A DNA stretch of 16,669 bases from NCBI GenBank assembly GCA_022496185.1, contig WTXG01000510.1, positions 1 through 16,669 of the forward strand. Direction: 5' to 3'. The notes under the pieces were generated by a model. The model was given only the letters and a program-made list of their open reading frames with translations, had not been told where the DNA came from and searched no databases. This stretch comes from Multifurca ochricompacta. Lineage: Eukaryota; Basidiomycota; Agaricomycetes; Russulales; Russulaceae. A program made the translations under genes and the position numbers. Numbering within the stretch: position 1 is the first letter of the stretch; every line of letters begins with the position of its first letter. This document shows positions 15,021-16,669 of the stretch, piece by piece.

Positions 15021-15406
15021 GCTCAACCCCGTCGGCCTGGGCACGAGCACTCCATGTTACCTCTGTGTATGCTAGTCGATTCAAGTTGTTGAAAATACCA
15101 GTACATTTTGAAACTACACAGAGGACGGCTGACCGAGATATCCTAGTGGACTCCAGAGCCACAGACAATTTCATTCATCCACGACTAATCAGAACCATGG
15201 GTCTGGGAAGGCTGGCACTTCCCCAGGAAAAGAATATCTGGAATATTGATGGAACGGCCAATCGCGCTGGAAAGATTACTCACTACACGGACCTGAAAGT
15301 CCAGGTTGGAGAATATTCGTTTCCTAATCACGGATCTAGGAGACGAAGATCTCATTCTGGGATACCCGTGGCTCACTGCTTTCGAACCCAAAATCAACTG
15401 GGCTGA
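15014..15406 (+). pseudogene. Protease of the plus-strand element (active-site glycine lost, frameshifted)
   Basis: This frame lies -1 to gag and reads STPSAWARALHVTSVYASRF, then DRDILVDSRATDNFI. The retropepsin triad D-S-G reads D-S-R: codon AGA at 15155-15157, where the nested copy has a glycine codon. Sequence continues through IWNIDGTANRAGKI and TDLKVQVG. An 11-base deletion relative to the nested copy near 15312 then throws the frame into an unrelated tail ending at 15406. The proper reading resumes in the overlapping frame from 15306. Both changes should abolish protease. Confidence 0.85.
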
Positions 15407-16322
15407 CGCGACGATGGATAAAGAATCATATCCCACCATTATCATGTCCATAGGCTATGATTATGCAGTCAGACATCGGACAATAAAGGCCACAAGTACA
15501 GAAGAAGCAGACCCAGGTCGCTGTTATGCCACCAAAGCATCAGAGCTAGCCCAAAAAGCAATACAGGGGCAGACAGAAAAAACATACAGCGACGTGGTGC
15601 TGAGTACTTACCATCGGCATTGGAAGGTGTTTTCTGAAGAAGAATCCCAACGCTTTCCACCCTCCAGACCATGGGACCATGCCATAGACTTACTTCCTGA
15701 TACGCCAACAGCGATAGATTGCAAAATCTACCCACTGTCCCAGTCCGAGCAGACGGCACTAACGGAATTCCTTGAAGAACATCTGGCAAAGGGATACATT
15801 CGCCCATCCAAGTTGCAGTACGCCTCGCTGTTCTTCTTCATCAAAAAGAAGGATGGCAAGCTGCGACCGGTTCAGGATTACCGGCGAATTAACGCATACA
15901 CCGTGAAAAATGCCTACCCCTTACCGCTCATCTCTGAGCTCATTGACACCATGAGGGATAAAGCCCTCTTCTCGAAGATGGACGTGCGATGGGGTTACAA
16001 CAACGTTAGAATCAAGGAAGGTGACCAGTGCAAGGCAGCGTTCAAGACAAACCAAGGGCTGTTTGAGCCCAATGTTATGTTCTTTGGTCTTACGAACTCG
16101 CCGGCGACATTCCAGTCTATGATGAATCACATCTTCCACAATCTCATTCTTATGGGGGAAGTAGTGGTTTATATGGACGACATCTTAGTAGCTACCCCAG
16201 ACAATTTGAACCATCACCGAGATCGTGTACATCAGGTGCTGGACATCTTGCACGAACATGACCTATATCTCAAACCTGCCAAATGTTCCTTCGAACAGCG
16301 AAGCGTTGAGTACTTGGGGTTA
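15306..16322 (+). pseudogene. Protease end and reverse transcriptase of the plus-strand element
   Basis: This frame starts inside protease (FLITDLGDEDLILGYPWL) and runs without interruption through the linker ([20 protein letters not shown]). It then enters the [70 protein letters not shown], the active-site VVYMDDILVA, and KPAKCSFEQRSVEYLG. Catalytic aspartates are present. A one-base deletion near 16316-16322, relative to the nested copy, then puts the frame out; the open frame continues to 16481 but is no longer RT-like. This copy is intact across the positions (10525, 10285) where the nested RT is broken. Confidence 0.9.
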
Positions 16323-16324
16323 TC

Positions 16325-16669
16325 TTGGAGGAAGGACAAGTGCGCATGGATCCCGTTAAAGTACAAGGGATCCGGGAATGGCCTGTCCCAACCTGTGTCA
16401 AAGATGTCAGGTCGTTCATCGGCTTTTGCAACTTCTACCGACGTTTTGTCAAGGGGTTCTCAGGCATTGCGCGACCACTGAATGATCTATTGAAGAAGGA
16501 CGTACCATGGCACTGGGGTTTGACACAGCAACAGGCATTCGAACAGATTAGGGACCTAGTCGGCTCGGAGCCAGTACTCATCCAGCCAGATCTAAGTCAC
16601 CCCTTTGAACTAGAAGTGGATGCCTCTCACTTTGCAAACGGGGCCGTACTCTACCAGAGGGATGCCGCA
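16325..16669 (+). pseudogene. RT thumb and start of RNase H, cut by the window end
   Basis: The 115-codon frame continues pol after the shift: QVRMDPVKVQGIREWPVP, RSFIGFCNFYRRFVKGFSGI, ARPLNDLLKKDVPWHWG, then RNase H start with FELEVDASHFANGAVLYQRD, including the first catalytic Asp in VDAS. It is open to the last base of the window. Comparison with the nested copy shows this piece spans a region (GFSGIARPLND) where the nested copy is frameshifted. Confidence 0.9.

Larger units (their letters stand above)
5397..16669 (+). mobile_element. Plus-strand Ty3/Gypsy chromovirus, partial, interrupted by a nested element
   Basis: The element starts with TGTTAC at 5397. Its 5' LTR is split between 5845 and 13341 by insertion of a related element, and it continues with LTR end, primer site, gag, protease, reverse transcriptase and the beginning of RNase H until the window ends. 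Continuity across the insertion is shown by alignment: GCACTTTC at the left break and CTGCTCAACATCGTC at the right together match GTACTTTCCGCTCAACATTGTC in the intact LTR. It is older than its guest by stratigraphy. Integrase, 3' LTR and target duplication lie outside; CTTAC at 5392-5396 is the expected duplicated pentamer. Confidence 0.9.

Overview
The window looks like transposon-dense DNA from a filamentous fungus, most likely a basidiomycete. The reasons are Ty3/Gypsy chromoviruses with a C-terminal chromodomain, very short GT-AG introns (49-67 nt) with CTAAC-like branch sites, and a LINE-type C-terminal Cys/His tail of a kind common in mushroom-forming fungi. No tRNA, rRNA or CRISPR array was seen, and no intact host gene was recognised.

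Left part (1-5396). This is a patchwork of old repeats. A 1205-bp solo LTR (1954-3158, minus orientation) has perfect 7-bp inverted ends and a perfect 5-bp target duplication GGAAG. It sits in minus-strand DNA that carries splice-like signals. An LTR-like unit follows at 3667-4129, then a LINE C-terminal fragment (4181-4621), then a second LTR-like unit (about 4840-5044). The two LTR-like units share an unusual layout. About 34 bp after a TATA box they have exon H, a GT-AG intron and exon D, and a few bases later an exact copy of H joined to D with the intron removed. This holds although the exon sequences differ between the two units.

Right part (5397-16669). Two copies of one chromovirus family are nested in opposite orientation. 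A plus-strand element starts at 5397, and its 5' LTR was split by insertion of a complete minus-strand relative (5846-13340, 7495 bp, TSD CTTTC on both sides). The older LTR resumes at 13346 and ends at 13489. Its gag, protease, reverse transcriptase and the start of RNase H then run off the window end.

How the family works, as read from the sequence. The LTRs have a TATA box, and 34 bp downstream comes AGACTCGACTT. Exactly 11 nt of this are complementary to the segment just inside the 5' LTR, where a tRNA primer site would be expected. This is the arrangement of Tf1/sushi self-priming elements. Gag has a CCHC knuckle, and pol follows in the -1 frame across a conserved T5 run. Pol holds protease, reverse transcriptase, RNase H, an H2C2/DD35E integrase and a chromodomain. 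Between pol and the 3' LTR is an extra reading frame (6471-7663, minus) with three zinc knuckles and an acidic tail. Both copies are broken by frameshifts and stops, so neither looks autonomous as assembled.
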